Below the pieces are notes generated by a model. The model was not told the DNA's origin. It did no database searches and saw nothing but the letters and a program-made list of their open reading frames with translations. Both the position numbers and the translations under genes were made by a program. DNA of 64,000 nucleotides. Origin: Anaeramoeba flamelloides. Taxonomy: Eukaryota > Metamonada > Anaeramoebidae. Below, one piece after another: positions 47,501 to 60,080 of the stretch (within the stretch, counting starts at the first letter, position 1; every line of letters starts with the position of its first letter). The DNA lies in NCBI GenBank assembly GCA_027625915.1, contig JANTQA010000057.1:8308001-8372000 (forward strand), given 5' to 3'.

Positions 47501-50500
47501 CACTTCATATGGAGAATGTAAAAGAATAAATAAAAAAACAATGGAAAAAATTGAATCTATCAAATATTCCCGAAAATACCCGAAAATTTTTTAACGCCGA
47601 AAAAACACTTTTTTAAACAACTTCTAAGAAACTCGTGCTAATCAATACTCAGTTTAAAGGTAAATTTGGAATTATATTTTCGAAAAAATTTTTTTTTCTA
47701 AAAATATCAAAATTCAATAAATGTAAATTTTAGGGAATGGTATTCAACCCATTTTGTGTGAAAGGAATTGGTATCTTGGATGACATACATTACTGATCAT
47801 TTCAAAATGTTATTAACCAAATGAGAGTAAATGTACTTGTAAAGAAAATTTCTAATTGCGTATCATTAACTATAATTTTGTAATCTTAAATACAATCCAA
47901 AAATAACTGAGTAATATCTAATCTTACAATACATACACATATCCTACACAAGGTGACCCAAGCCAAACCTTATTTTAACTTCCCATTCCATAAAAGGGAC
48001 TGGTTTAGCCAAAACATACAAACACACCATACCAAACCTAACACGAAACATACCAATATCCTGGCATACCCATATACGTACCCTAATAAGTACCAATAAT
48101 TACTCGAATATACTCAAAAGCTACCAAAACCTCTTTAGAGTAGTTTAAAGTAGAAAATTCAAAAAAAAATAATTTGTCTGAAAGTAAAATTGTTATTTTA
48201 CCATTAAACTGAGTATATTGACACTAGGTTTTCTTCGGAGTTGCCCAAAACTTGTTTTTAAGTGGTTAAAATATTTTCGGGTATTTTCGATTTTCGGGTA
48301 TTTTCGAGAATATTTCAAACACCCGAAAAAATTCCTCAAAAAAATCAAAATTTTTGATTTTAAGCGTCATTTACAATAATGAAGAGATGAATTGATGAGG
48401 ATAATGAACATAAAAGAAATTTCTGACATTACTATAGAATATTTCCTGTCCAATATGACTTGGCATGCTATCAGGAAAAAAAAAAAAGTTCTCAAATACA
48501 AGTGATTCAGGATAGCATTGCCACACAAATACATCTCAATTCCAATAACTCTAGACATTTTTTTAATTGATTTTTAATTTTTTTATTTGTTATTCTTCTT
48601 TTAGTTTTTATTCTTCATTTCTTTATCAGAGACACCTTTAATGAAAATTAAATTGAGTTTAAAAATGATTCTAATGACTCTGTTTATCCACTCTTTGAAT
48701 TAGAAAGTACAAATTTAGACTCCTTAAAATCCTCTCTTTAATAGACAAAGTGTTTTCTAAAACTTAATCCTTAACAACAAGCCCCAAATGAACAAAAAAA
48801 TTTGTAATATTTTTTTGAATTTACCAATATATCAAGGGAAAAAACAAACCAGCTAAAATAATTTTCAAAAAACAGTAATTCAGTATTTATTTTGGTTATA
48901 ATAATATTCAATATTATATTTCAAAGAACATTTCTGGTATTTGTTTTCTGCAAAAGGGAGCTTTGAAAAAAAAAAAAAAAAATGATTTGAAATAATTTCT
49001 CAAATTCTTCTTTTATGTTGCTTTTAGTACTTTGAGATATGATAAAAGAATTCATTTTTTCTCGATTCCTTTTTGTTGATAAACCTAAAAGAAACTTTCA
49101 CTATTTTATCAATATCATTTATTATCAGAATTTTACAAAATACATTGAGATCAAACCAAATTTCATTTGCAAAATACCTTTAAATCAACAATATTGATTC
49201 AAGTATTTGAGATGAAAAAAAAAAAAAGATAATGTATAACTAATCCAAAAATAAAAGTCTTATTTTTCTGGGATAATAACCATTTTCCAATAAACAAACA
49301 AAATTTTTTTTAAATTTTCCATAAAAAAGTGTTTCTTCACATTTAAGTTGAAAAAAATTCAAAATTTTCTCAAAATCAATTAAAAAGGAAAATTTTCTCA
49401 TTCCTTAATTTGATTAGTAGATCTTCTTTGTTATTTAACATTGAGATAAAATTTAAATTTTTTTTTAATTTAACAATAATAGTAATAAAATCAGAAAAAT
49501 AAAGAGTAATTTGTTTTATGTTTTTCCAAACAAAAATATTTAACAAGTAATAATATAAATTAACCTTATTCATAATTAAAAAAAAAAAACATAACAATTT
49601 TTAAAAAATTTTCTCACCAATCACAAAATTTTAGATGACTTAATTAGCCACGAAGATCCAAACAAAATTTTTAACAATCTTGAAAAAATCGGTGAAGGGT
49701 AAATTTTATTAATTTTTTTTTTTCTGTAATCTTTGAATGTTTTGGATTTTATTTTTATTTAAATTATTTTTTTGAATCATTAAACAACAATTTAAGAAAT
49801 TTCCTCTTCTTAATTTTTTTTTATTTTACCTTTTATATTTTGTCATAACAAATACCCTAATATATATATATATATATATTTATATATCTATTAATATGTC
49901 TCTAATATTTTCTTTTTTTTCAAAAATAAACTAGATCTACTGGTCTTGTTTATAAAGCCACTCATATCAGAACAAACAAAGTAGTGGCAGTTAAAGTTAT
50001 GAGTAATATTGGAGAGCAAAATATGAAAATGATCCAAAATGAAATAGCTATGATGAGATCTTGTAAACATAAAAATGTTGTAGAATATGTTGGTTCCTTT
50101 TTATCTGGTGATAATCTTTGGGTAAATTCGATTTCTTATCTTTTTTTTATTTTTATTTTTTTTTCTATATTCTTTTTAATGATGAGAGAAAAATGCTGGA
50201 CAGAGGAAAATAGATAAACAGAGGAAAATAGATAAACAGCATTTTTAAATGTGAAAATTACTGTAATTCAAAATTCAAATTTATTGTAAAAAATTAAAGA
50301 ATTCAAAAATTTTATTGAAATTTTAGCAAAAAACAAGTGGATTAAACAAAAAAAACCTATTACAATGATTTTAAAAAATATTTTTCAAAAGTATCTATAC
50401 AACCGTCAAAAAACTTCAAAATAACCTATTTTCAGCGACTTTATTAAAAGTTTTTTTAGTTAAATTTTTTTTGAAGCAATATTAAAAACTCACTTATATG

Positions 50501-53500
50501 CCGATTAAGGTTTACAGTCCCTGGAATTTGAAAAATGATTATTTTTTTGAATTCAATAAAGGAATATTTTTATAATTTAATCTTTTTTTTTTGATTTTGC
50601 CTTAAAAAAATGTTTTAAACGAAACAGTTTTAATCTTTTTTAAAGTTAAATTTTTTTATTATGTTTCCTAGAAAAAACTTAATTTAAAACCAAACATTTT
50701 AGAAAAATGATACAAGATATTTGTCAATAAATAATTTAAAAAAAAAATTCAAAAATTGTATTTTTTTTAGTTAACTTTACTTTTATCATTTTTAGAATGA
50801 ACAAATGGAATAGAATTACAAATTATTATTTTTTTCTAGTGGCAGGATGTTGGACTAAAATATTTTTTTTAGTTGGTTTTAATTTTTCTATTTTGAGAAA
50901 AAAATAAATACAAGTCGAAAAGATTTTTTTTCAATTTATACCAAATATTTATTCAAGTACAAATCAATTACCAGTAATATTGTTTACGTAGTGCTTTCAA
51001 ATTCATTAAAAACAAAAAAAATACTAAATTACTAATAAAATTATTTTTTCAACACAACCCAAAAAATATTGAAAATTCAGCAAAAAAAAAAAAAAATCTT
51101 TTTTTTTTAATTTCAAGTTTTTTTTTTGAACAAGTTTTTCGTTTTAAACCTTTTAATTTTTTTATTTTTTTCCATAAATATATGTATTAATATACTGGGA
51201 TAATGTTTTTTAAAAAAGAATTTGTTTTAATGTATATAAACATCTAAATTTAATTAAAATATTGCTAAAACCCAACTTTTGATTCACTGTTTTGGTTCAA
51301 CAAACCCCCAGAATCTTTTGCTAAAAAATGAAAAAAATAAATATATTTTAATCATTATATTATTTTTTAATTACAAAAATCAAAATAATTTATAAATCAG
51401 TCCAAAGAATTGAAGTTGCTGGTTTTTTTGGAAATTCAAACAAATAAAGAAAACCATTTTATTTTTTTTTTTAAAATTGAAATTCCATTTGAATTTTTTT
51501 CTTTAAAAAATACAACCCCTTTTTTTCTGTACCAAGTGTAACATACACGAACAAAACAAAACAATTTTCAAAGATAAATGGAAATTAAACTATTCTTTCT
51601 ATGAATTGAGATAATAAATTCTTTTTTTTTTTTTTGTTATTTTCTTCATTCAAAAAAAGATAAAATATAACTACGGTCAATCATTCATCTTATAAATAGT
51701 TATCTTTCTGGCGTTTATTTGAAATTTATAAAACCCACTTGGTAATAAATAATCTCAAAAAGTAAATCTCATTACTGAAAATGAGTACCAAATCCCCGGT
51801 GTCTATTAAAGATTTAATTTTTGAATAAAAAATTTTACTTCAAAAAAAGCAATTCAATACTGTTCTCCATTCTTACTCTAAACTAAATAACGTTTTATCT
51901 CTTTATAATTCGAAATTGTAAGGGTGATTTTCCCAAAAAAATTATTCCAAAAAAAATAAATACTATCTGATCTTTTGAAAAATTGTAGTATTTCAGGGCA
52001 TTTCGGTTTTTCAATACAAATCTATTTTGGATAAATTTATTATGATCAAAAATCTGAGTACCTAAACTTTCTTTAAACTTGTTAAATTCAAATTTCAACA
52101 AGTAACTCTTCTTTCAATTCCAAATTAATAGATTTTTAATTCTGTTTTCACAATAACCAAAAAAATGTTTCAGTTTATTATCTTTGGTATTTTTTTTTCT
52201 TTGTTAATTCATTGATCAACATTTCCCTTTCAATTTTTAATATCCAAATAAGGGTCAATAATTATTTTTGGTATGATTAGTTGAAAATTAGTAAAAATAA
52301 AAAATAAAGAAATTGTAGCAAAAGACACCACTAGTATGAAAAAATAAAATTGAAAATTTAAAGTTTGACAAAACTAAAACTTCTATTCTCATTTCATCCT
52401 AGTTAATTGAGTTTATTCACAATATAATCAACATTCCAGTTTTTAAAAACCTTGAAGGTGTTGTATTTATTGTTTTTAATAGTACTACGATTTTGAAAAG
52501 TTCACAGTCAAAAAAAAAGGTCTATTTTGGGGTAAATTTTTTTAAATGGATGTGACAATGAATTTTCCTTAAATTCTACTTTAGGATATTTTTTTGAAGA
52601 GATAATAACTAATAGTTTTAAAAACACTCTACTCATCTACAAAAACTCAAATCCAGAAAAAAAACCTAACGAAAGTGTCCGTCAAGTGCCGTAGAGTGCC
52701 GTCAAGTGACTAGCTTTTCCAAAATTCAAAAGAATGGAGAAAAATCTAAGATTTTACTCAATTCTTTTAAATTCTGGAAAAGCTAACGGCGGTTTTTTTT
52801 AATTTAAGAAATAAACAGAAAATCAAAAAAAATATTTTTTCTAATTTAAAAGAACAAACAATTCTTTAATAATCCAAATAATTGATTCCCTATTTGAAAG
52901 ATATTCATCAGATTTTAAAATACTTTTAAAATATAATAAAATGACCTCTTAGCTAGAAGAAAAAAAATTTTCAAATTTTTTACTATTGAATTGAAAAAAC
53001 AAATTAAATATCAATTGAATTTTTCAACTTAAATTGTAAAATATCTTTCAAAATAATTTTTGATCAAAGATCTTTTATTAACCAATAGTGTTTATTATAA
53101 TTGAAGTTATTAAAAAATGTAAAATTAGCAAAAGTTGAATTTTTTTTTCATGATCGTGATATGAGTCTTAATTTTATATGATATTATAAATAATTTCAGA
53201 TAACTTAGAAATAATAAATTTGATATAATAAAGATTACTTCAAAGAATCTTTGAAAAATAAATTCTAAAATAAAAAGAAATTTGCAAAAACAAAAATTAT
53301 TTCAAAAGCAATAACCATTTTTTGTCTCAAAAATCTTGTAATCCTTTGTTGAAAATTTTAATGTAATTTCATATTTTGTGACTTTATTTGATTTTTTTTA
53401 ATTAAAAAAAAAATGGTATTTTTACAATTAAGTGAGCGCTTAATTTTTAAATGAAAAATCATTTTACCATATTTGAATATAATTTGAAAAAAAAATTAAT

Positions 53501-56161
53501 AAATATGAAAAAAATTAACAAATATAAAATTAAATGGATTCTATTCAAACTAAGAAATTTTCGGATAACTATAAAAAGTTTTTAAGAAGGCCTAAAAAAA
53601 CAAAAAACTGTAATAAAAAATCTCTATAAAACGGATCAAGTTGATAATCAAAAGTTAATCGATTTCATTAATACTTTAATTTTCACTTTATTTTTAAATA
53701 ATGTCAATAATTCAAAAGTAATCAGATCAATTCTAAATTTTATTTTATCTTATTTTTTTTTTTTTATTCAAAAATTTTACAATTAAAAAAATAAAGGTAG
53801 CAATGGAATATATGGATGGTGGAAATTTAACAGAAGTTATTTCTGTATGTAAGATGTCCGAGCCACAAATTGCTGTTGTATGTAAAGAAAATTTAAGAGC
53901 ATTAAATTATATTCATGGACTTAATAGAATCCATCGAGATATCAAATCTGATAATGTGCTATTAAACACAAATGGCGCAGTTAAACTTGCAGATTTTGGT
54001 TATTGTGCTCAATTAACAGAAGAGGTAACAAAGAGAAATTCTGTTGTTGGTACACCTTATTGGATGGCTCCAGAATTAATTAGAGGCCAGGATTATGGCG
54101 TGAAGGTAGATATTTGGAGTCTGGGAATTATGGCTATTGAAATGGCTGAAGGTGAACCTCCATATTTGGAATATCCTCCTCTCAGAGTAATTATTTCTTT
54201 TAATTTTATTTTTTAAAGTCAACAAATTTTCATGATTTCAAATTTTTTTTTAATCATTAATTTTTCAAGATCAACTAAAGATTAAAACAAATAATGAGTT
54301 TTCAATTGTTTTAATTTTCTTGAACACAAAGATATCCTAATTTCTTGATAAAAATTTGGAAAAATTGGAAAAAAAAAATGGCTTTTACAAAGTATCAATA
54401 AAAGGGTTTGAGCAATGCAAAGAGATCAGTTTAATGATGAATTATTACAACCTTCAGTTTTACTTTTTTAAAATGACTTTATTTTTTTTTTTTTTTTCAA
54501 TTACAAGAGGAATAATTGTCAATATGAAATTTTTAATAACAAATGGATAAATTAATCAATAAATTATCTTTTCGATAATAATGTAGGATGATCACAATTT
54601 TTATGTTTTTTTTTACTGAAATTCTAAAATATTTTCTGAAAATATTAAAAAATTCTGATAATCTTACAATTTCCTGATAATCATATAAAAAATTGTGAGA
54701 GTTTGAAAATATTTTCAATAATTAATAATCGTGAAATCGATGATTTTACGCCTTAAATTCCCTTTTAGAAAATGAAGTAAAAGTATATTTAAAGTGTAAT
54801 TTACACTTCTTCCTCAATAATAATAATAAATTGAAAAAAAATTATTGAGTTAAATTTTATTTTTTATTTATTCTTAAAAGGTATAGTGAAAAACTCAAAA
54901 TATATAAAAATAAGATAACAAAAATAATAAAAATAAAGGAATAATAAGTGCTCTATTATTTAGATTTTTAGGTAAAAAAAATAAAATAAATCTTATTATT
55001 TGGAGTTAGCAAAAATCTTTTTGAAAATTATTTTTAAATGTATTAAAAATCTTTTAATTCGTGAAAAAATGTTCTAATCAGTGAAAATAAAAATAAAAAT
55101 TAATATAACTCGACCAAATATACGATAATCTCATTTTTTTATGTTAAGAAAACTTAAGGAAATAAAGAAAAAACAATTAAAAATTGAAAATAAAAATCAC
55201 TTAAAATAGTAAAAAATAATAATAATAAATCCGGGTACCTGATGCCCCGCTCTGAGAGGCAGTGTCCCGGTTTTTTTAATTTAAAAGAATTGAAAAAAAT
55301 CTCTGATTTTACTCAATTTTTTCAAATAAAAAAAACCTAACGAGAGCATAATATTCAAATTATTAATCACAGATTGTGGAATTTTTATTTTTTATTGATA
55401 AATTTTTTATCCGATTTTTACCTTTCGTGTGAATTCTGGGAAGTTTATTCAAGTGCTGTAGAGTACCTAGGTTTTTTTTAATTCTTGTTTTTGTTTCGAA
55501 AATTTATCAATTTTCTAATCAAAACAATAAATAAAAAAAAAACCTGATGGTAGGTATCTAGGCTTTTAATTTTTGTTTAGAAATTCAATACATTTATGAA
55601 TCAAAACTAAAAATCCATGAAACCTGACTGCACTTTTCCAGAATTTAAAAGAATTGAATCATAAATTTAATAACAATGACTATCAAAATAATTTTAAAGT
55701 TTTATTGTATAAACTTGATCTGTGTAATATACTTTTTATTAAAGTTTTTTTGTTCATAATTTTTTTACAGTAATGTAATAGAAATGTATTAAGCAATTTT
55801 ACAAAAATTGAATTTTATTCGTCAATTATTTAATTTTTTTTTTTATTTAATCAAAAAAATTTTTATCTCCAAACAACAATTATTTTATTATTTTTTGTTT
55901 TATTAATAATTAAATTTGTTTAATAAAATAAAGGCATTATTCTTAATTGCAACACATGGACCACCAGAACTTAACGAACCAGAAAAATGGAGTGATGAAT
56001 TCAAAGACTTTTTAGTAAAATGTTTAGATCAAAATCCTGATACTCGAGCTTCCGCCGATCAATTGCTTCGACATCCTTTTATTCGTAAGGCGTGCTCTCT
56101 TCGTGGATTAGTTCCTCTTGTTAAAAGAGCGCAATTGGCTCAAAATGAATATGAATATTAA
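44550..56161 (+). CDS. p21-activated kinase (PAK), CRIB plus STE20-family kinase domain
   Basis: Seven exons join in phase: 44550-44610, 44813-44904, 45100-45283, 49635-49698, 49935-50121, 53797-54186 and 55934-56161 (TAA), total 401 residues. Residues 30-56 form the CRIB that binds Rac/Cdc42-GTP ([26 protein letters not shown]), split exactly by an intron. [13 protein letters not shown] and VLEVLKFQD match the PAK autoinhibitory segment. The kinase has the glycine loop IGEGSTGLVY, Lys154, Glu170, HRD 242-244 (IHRDIKSDN), DFG 262-264, GTPYWMAPE and the PAK-like [19 protein letters not shown] and [10 protein letters not shown]. All catalytic residues are present. Ser278 replaces the activating Thr of human PAK1 (KRNSVVGT against KRSTMVGT). 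The N-terminus is only about 29 basic residues, so the proline-rich SH3 sites of animal PAKs are absent. Function by family: actin and signalling kinase relieved by GTPase binding. Introns are 202, 195, 4351, 236, 3675 and 1747 bp, the long ones full of repeats. Confidence 0.95.
46638..46856. mobile_element. Family C MITE, diverged copy in a PAK intron
   Basis: The left end, CTGTTCATTGGAAAGGCAAA with TTGAAC after it, and the right end, TTCAATTTATTTTCCAATTT with ACAG|TA after it, match the ends of the element at 32296-32519. Length 219 bp against 224. Confidence 0.65.
47156..47194 (+). CDS. Candidate 39-nt optional exon of the PAK gene
   Basis: Inside the 4351-bp intron, ATATTTTACAG|CT and GATA|GTAACT flank 39 bases. 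They would add [13 protein letters not shown] without changing frame: the intron is phase 1 and this exon enters and leaves in phase 1. The insertion would fall between the CRIB region and the kinase domain. It could be a cassette exon, a constitutive one, or coincidence. Confidence 0.35.
47564..48314. mobile_element. Inverted-repeat element with C-rich core, copy 2 (pair with 13499-14314)
   Basis: The ends are inverted: CCCGAAAATACCCGAAAATT at 47570 against TTTTCGGGTATTTTCG near 48280; the match continues inward to ACTCAGTTTAAAGGTAAATT against ATTTTACCATTAAACTGAGT. The core repeats the TACC-rich order of copy 1 (CATACCAAACCTAACACG, TACGTACCCTAATAAGTACC). About 750 bp, no ORF. Confidence 0.65.
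52160..52350 (+). repeat. Dispersed repeat, pair of 25552-25740
   Basis: See 25552-25740. It lies in the 3675-bp PAK intron. Confidence 0.6.
52410..52860 (+). repeat. Composite repeat, copy 3 of 3, with hairpin module
   Basis: It carries CTTGAAGGTGTTGTATTTAT and AAAAAAAGGTCTATTTTGGG, then CCGTCAAGTGCCGTAGAGTG twice over, and the inverted pair AATTCAAAAGAATGGAG / CTCAATTCTTTTAAATTC. This is the best-preserved module copy. Confidence 0.7.
55231..55270 (+). other. GC-rich hairpin followed by a T run
   Basis: The 40-base segment from CCGGGTACCTGATGCC to GGCAGTGTCCCGG has 28 G/C and can pair CCGGG with CCCGG and GCC with GGC; eight T residues follow. It lies in the last PAK intron, just before a hairpin-module copy (55290-55660). 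It resembles a terminator shape, but no RNA gene is recognised. Confidence 0.5.
55290..55660. repeat. Hairpin repeat module, diverged copy
   Basis: It carries AATTGAAAAAAATCTCTGAT, TTCAAGTGCTGTAGAGTACC and AAAAACCTGA blocks in the order seen at other copies. It lies in the last PAK intron. Confidence 0.5.
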
Positions 56162-57029
56162 ATTTTGGTTTATTTAAGCAAGATCAAAAACATTTTTATA
56201 TGTATTTATTTATAGGTGTATATATATATTTATATAACTTATAATATTATTTTATTTTTCTGATATATGTAACGGTTTTTCTTCTTAATAATCTAAACTA
56301 AAATAAATAAAGAGAAAAAAGAATAAAAAAAAAAAATGTTAATTCAATCAAAGAATTTTCTTTTTATAAGAAAGGTCAAAGTTGAATAATTTTTTTTTTT
56401 TTTTTTTTTTTTTTTTGAATGGTTTGTTTATTTTATTTATGATACATTTAAAATAAGCGTTTAATTAAAGAAATCCCTCTTTTCTTTTCTTTTTCTTTTT
56501 TTATCTTCTTTATTTTATTTTTTTGTTTTTTTTTTTTCTTTATCTTTTTCATTTTCTTTCTTTTTTTTTTTTTTACAAAAGTATTATATTTTGGATTTGA
56601 AATAATTTCAAAAGGCCAAATAAAATAAAAATAAAAATTTATCACTTTTTCTTTTATTAAAATTTTTTCTGAAACTATCAATAAAAATGTGAAACTTAAA
56701 AATTTTATTTGAATTTTTATTGATGAGCTGATATTTTTAAATATCATTAATAACTATTTTAATTTGTTATTTCACATTTTTTTAGATAAAAGATTAATAT
56801 TATTTGAAATGTTTTTTTCGACAGATAATTCGATCTTTTTTGGTGAAGAAATAATGAGATAATAATTTTGATAAAAAAAAATTGAATATATAAATTATTT
56901 TTCAAGAATGTTGACCCACTTTATTATGTTATTGGAAGAGGTTCTGTGGTTTTATCCAATTATTCTTATCAGAAAAAATTTTTCAATTTTTAGTTTAGAA
57001 TCTGCCTTTTTATAATTTTGAAAATTTTT

Positions 57030-57690
57030 TATTCAAAACCATTTTCCAGTCAAAGGGGGGCAGTTGTAATGGACGAATTGCAAGTATTGAAGGAATTTGA
57101 ATGGGTATTAGAAGAAAAAAATTCATTTTGGAAATTTTCAAAATCGAAAACATTTTTATACAGTTTTGTTTTTTTTTTTTTTTGAAACCAAATAGTTTTA
57201 CAAAAAATTTTTTATTGCAAGACCAATAGTTACTTGGTAAAAACATGTTATTCTAATTTTATTGAAACGGTGGAAATGATTGTTGAGAAATCATATTGAT
57301 TTCTATTGGGATTTTATTCAATCTTTAATCCTGGTATTTGAATAATAAATGTGAAAATTTTTAACTTCATTTTCATTTCCTTTTTCAAATAGAGACCACA
57401 AAACCAACCTACTTGGTAGGAAACTTGATTTTTAAAAGAAAAATATGGAAAATTAAGGGGATTTTTTTTACTATTTATTATTTAAATATCAAGTAGTTGA
57501 TCTGGACAAATATTCTTGCTTTTCTCAATTGGGAACTAAGAATTTGAGTTTTTCAATTTTTAATAAATAGATTGATTAATTAGTTTTATTCCAGATGGAT
57601 ATCAACAATTCTTGGATGTCTATTATTCTACTTATTTCTTATTTTTTCTTCAAAGGGCAATTATACAAAATAATTGATATTTGAAAAAAA
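57030..57690 (+). repeat. Dispersed repeat, copy 2 of 3, carrying a family D insertion
   Basis: See 29360-29840. The shared order is broken at 57325-57493, where a family D element sits that the 29 kb copy lacks. The stretch 56162-57029, after the PAK stop, shows AATAAA-like signals near 56302 and poly-T/A tracts only. Confidence 0.6.
57325..57493. mobile_element. Family D MITE inserted in a dispersed repeat
   Basis: It begins CTGGTATTTGAATAATAAAT and ends ATTTATTATTTAAATATCAAG|TA. The outer repeat at 29650-29690 is uninterrupted at the matching place. 169 bp. Confidence 0.7.
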
Positions 57691-57789
57691 ATTTGGGCAA
57701 CTTTGACAGAAAAAAAAGTTTACTTTGTTTTCTTCAAATTTATATTTTTTTTTTTTTTTTCTTGATATTTTTTTATTTTATTTTTTTTT

Positions 57790-57791
<2 letters not shown>

Positions 57792-57834
<43 letters not shown>

Positions 57835-57844
57835 GGGGGGGGGG
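57792..57844 (+). repeat. T42-G11 homopolymer junction
   Basis: Forty-two T residues are followed directly by eleven G residues, the longest homopolymer pair in the window. It may be real low-complexity DNA or a sequencing/assembly artefact. Confidence 0.9.
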
Positions 57845-58729
57845 ATTAATTAATTTCAAATTTCTAAATTAGTCAAATTGGTAAAATTGAAATTTTTAAT
57901 ATTTTTGAAGATTTTATTGATTATTATCATTGGTATAAAAGTTTTTAATGTATTTTTTATCATTGTGAAAGGAAAAATCAAAAAGATTATTTTGCGATTT
58001 GTAGTTTTTTATTACGTAAATTGTAGAAAATCCAAAATAGTGAAAATCATTAATACTAAATATTTTTAAAAATTTGTTCGAAACCCAATTTTAATTTAAA
58101 AAATCAAGTGTGAAATATTTCCCCTTAAAACAAGTTGCAAAAGTCTAATTGGTCACTTAATTATTTTTTTTTTCAAAATCCTTCCCAAAATTTTCTAGCA
58201 TTCAAACCAAACTTATTCTATTATACTCTAATCTACCCAAAAATCCGGTAATCTTCCTTTAAAGGGGTTTTTATATACCTAGTGTCAATATATTTCACTG
58301 AAATTGACTATTTTGAAAAAAATGAAAATTTGACCAAATATGAAATTTAATAAATTTCCCTTTTTTTCAATACTTTTTTTTACAGAATAATTAGGTTAGA
58401 ATAATAAACAACTTAAAAAATATTAATAAAAAATAGGAAAAATGAAACAAGGTAAAAATTATAAAATGAATTTAATTAAAAGTGAAAAAAATGTTATATT
58501 AAAGATTTTTCGGTTAAAGATAAGTAAGAAAAAAGTGTATATCCTTTTCAAAAATTCTGACTCAATTTTTCTAATTTTTTTGGTTTTAATTTTTTTAATT
58601 TTTGAAATATAGACTTTTTTACATTTTAAGTGATGAATCATTGATATGTTTTGATTATTGGTTATTCTTGAATGTGGGGTGATAAATTCTTGAATATTCA
58701 GTTTATTATTTCAGTTCAGCCATCATTTT

Positions 58730-59230
58730 TTAAATTAAAATCTATTTTCTTGTCAAAGTGCCAATAGATAAATGGTGGATAACATTTATTTGTAAAGTTT
58801 GAGGGGATTTTTTAGAAGAAAATTATTTTGGAAATATTTAAAATTGAAACATTTTTTTCACATTTTTTCACACTTTATCTTTTTTTATTTGTTTTTTATA
58901 ATTCTGAATTAGATTTCAACAATTGTTTTTATTGTGGGTCCAATAGTTACTAAGTAAAAACAAGTTATTTTAGTGTTATTAAAAACTGAAAATTGTTGTA
59001 GAAAAATATTATTGAATTACATGCGAAATTTCTGTTAATCTTCATTGGAGTTCAAAATGAAAATTGTTGTATTTCTTAAATGTCACATAGATTTTATTTT
59101 ATTTTCACTTAAAACGTAGATATATTGATTGGATATATTTTTTATGTGGTGATTAGGTATTCTTTGAAGTTAATTAAATTTCTTATTTCTTATTTATTCT
59201 TAAAGGGTTGTTTATAGACAGAAATTGCTT
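58730..59230 (+). repeat. Dispersed repeat, copy 3 of 3
   Basis: Diverged copy of 29360-29840, recognisable by TTTTGGAAATATTTAAAATT, AATAGTTACTAAGTAAAAAC and TTATTTATTCTTAAAGGG. Confidence 0.5.
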
Positions 59231-59674
59231 TTTGGAAATTTTAAGGCCAGCGTGGCCAAAATTAAGGTTATATTAAATTGATAATAAGTCAACAAAAAAC
59301 TCAAAAGTACCTTTATTCCAATGGAATTTTTCATTAATTTTTATACTGTGTTGAAAATTATTGGGTAGAATTAGCTATTTCCAAATAAAAAAAGGGGGGG
59401 TGTGGTATATAAAAATTTTCAAATATCTATATAGATGAATTCTAATAAAATTATTTATATCCCCAAATTTGTTATTTACTATTTATACCCTCTCTAAAAT
59501 AATCAAATTTATTGGTTAGTAAGACACTATTTCAATACTGGGTAAGTTTTCAAAGCTTCATATCTCAATTTTATATGATATTACGTAATGTGAAATTGAT
59601 TATTATTTTTTTCTTATTGATGAAAACGATTTTTTTAGTAATAGTTTCAATCTTGAAAGAATTTTGAATTTATG

Positions 59675-60080
59675 TTCTAGTTATTTACCGTGAATATGCA
59701 CCATACTCAGGGGGGGGTAACTTGAGACTCAATAGGGTATTGTTAAATAGCCATTCTTTTTGTTGACAAAATTCAAATAACGAAAAAAAAAATTCCATTG
59801 GATCATCTTTGAAAAAAAATTCAATTGTTAAAAATATGTTGAACAAGAGTTCTCAATTTCAAAAAATCAAAATTTAAAAAAAAAAATCATTTCTTATTTT
59901 AAATTTCCAAAGGGTTAAATTTCTTCAATTTAAAACAAATTGTTTTCTTTAAGTACATAATCAATTTAATTCAATTTGATCTAATTTGAGGTTATTTTGT
60001 AAGCCTCTATATGTTATAAATTTAGGGTTTTGTAACATTTTTGAGATAAAAATAACTCATTGGAAAATTCATTATAAAAA
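59675..60080 (+). repeat. Dispersed repeat, pair of 12777-13260
   Basis: See 12777-13260. This copy contains a run of eight G residues near 59710. From 60081 to 61430 I see no assignable feature; open frames there are short. Confidence 0.55.

Noticed and set aside
48367-48558. Minus-strand frame beginning [15 protein letters not shown]
   Set aside because: It runs into a poly-F stretch from a T tract and lies in a PAK intron next to a repeat; no donor or domain seen.
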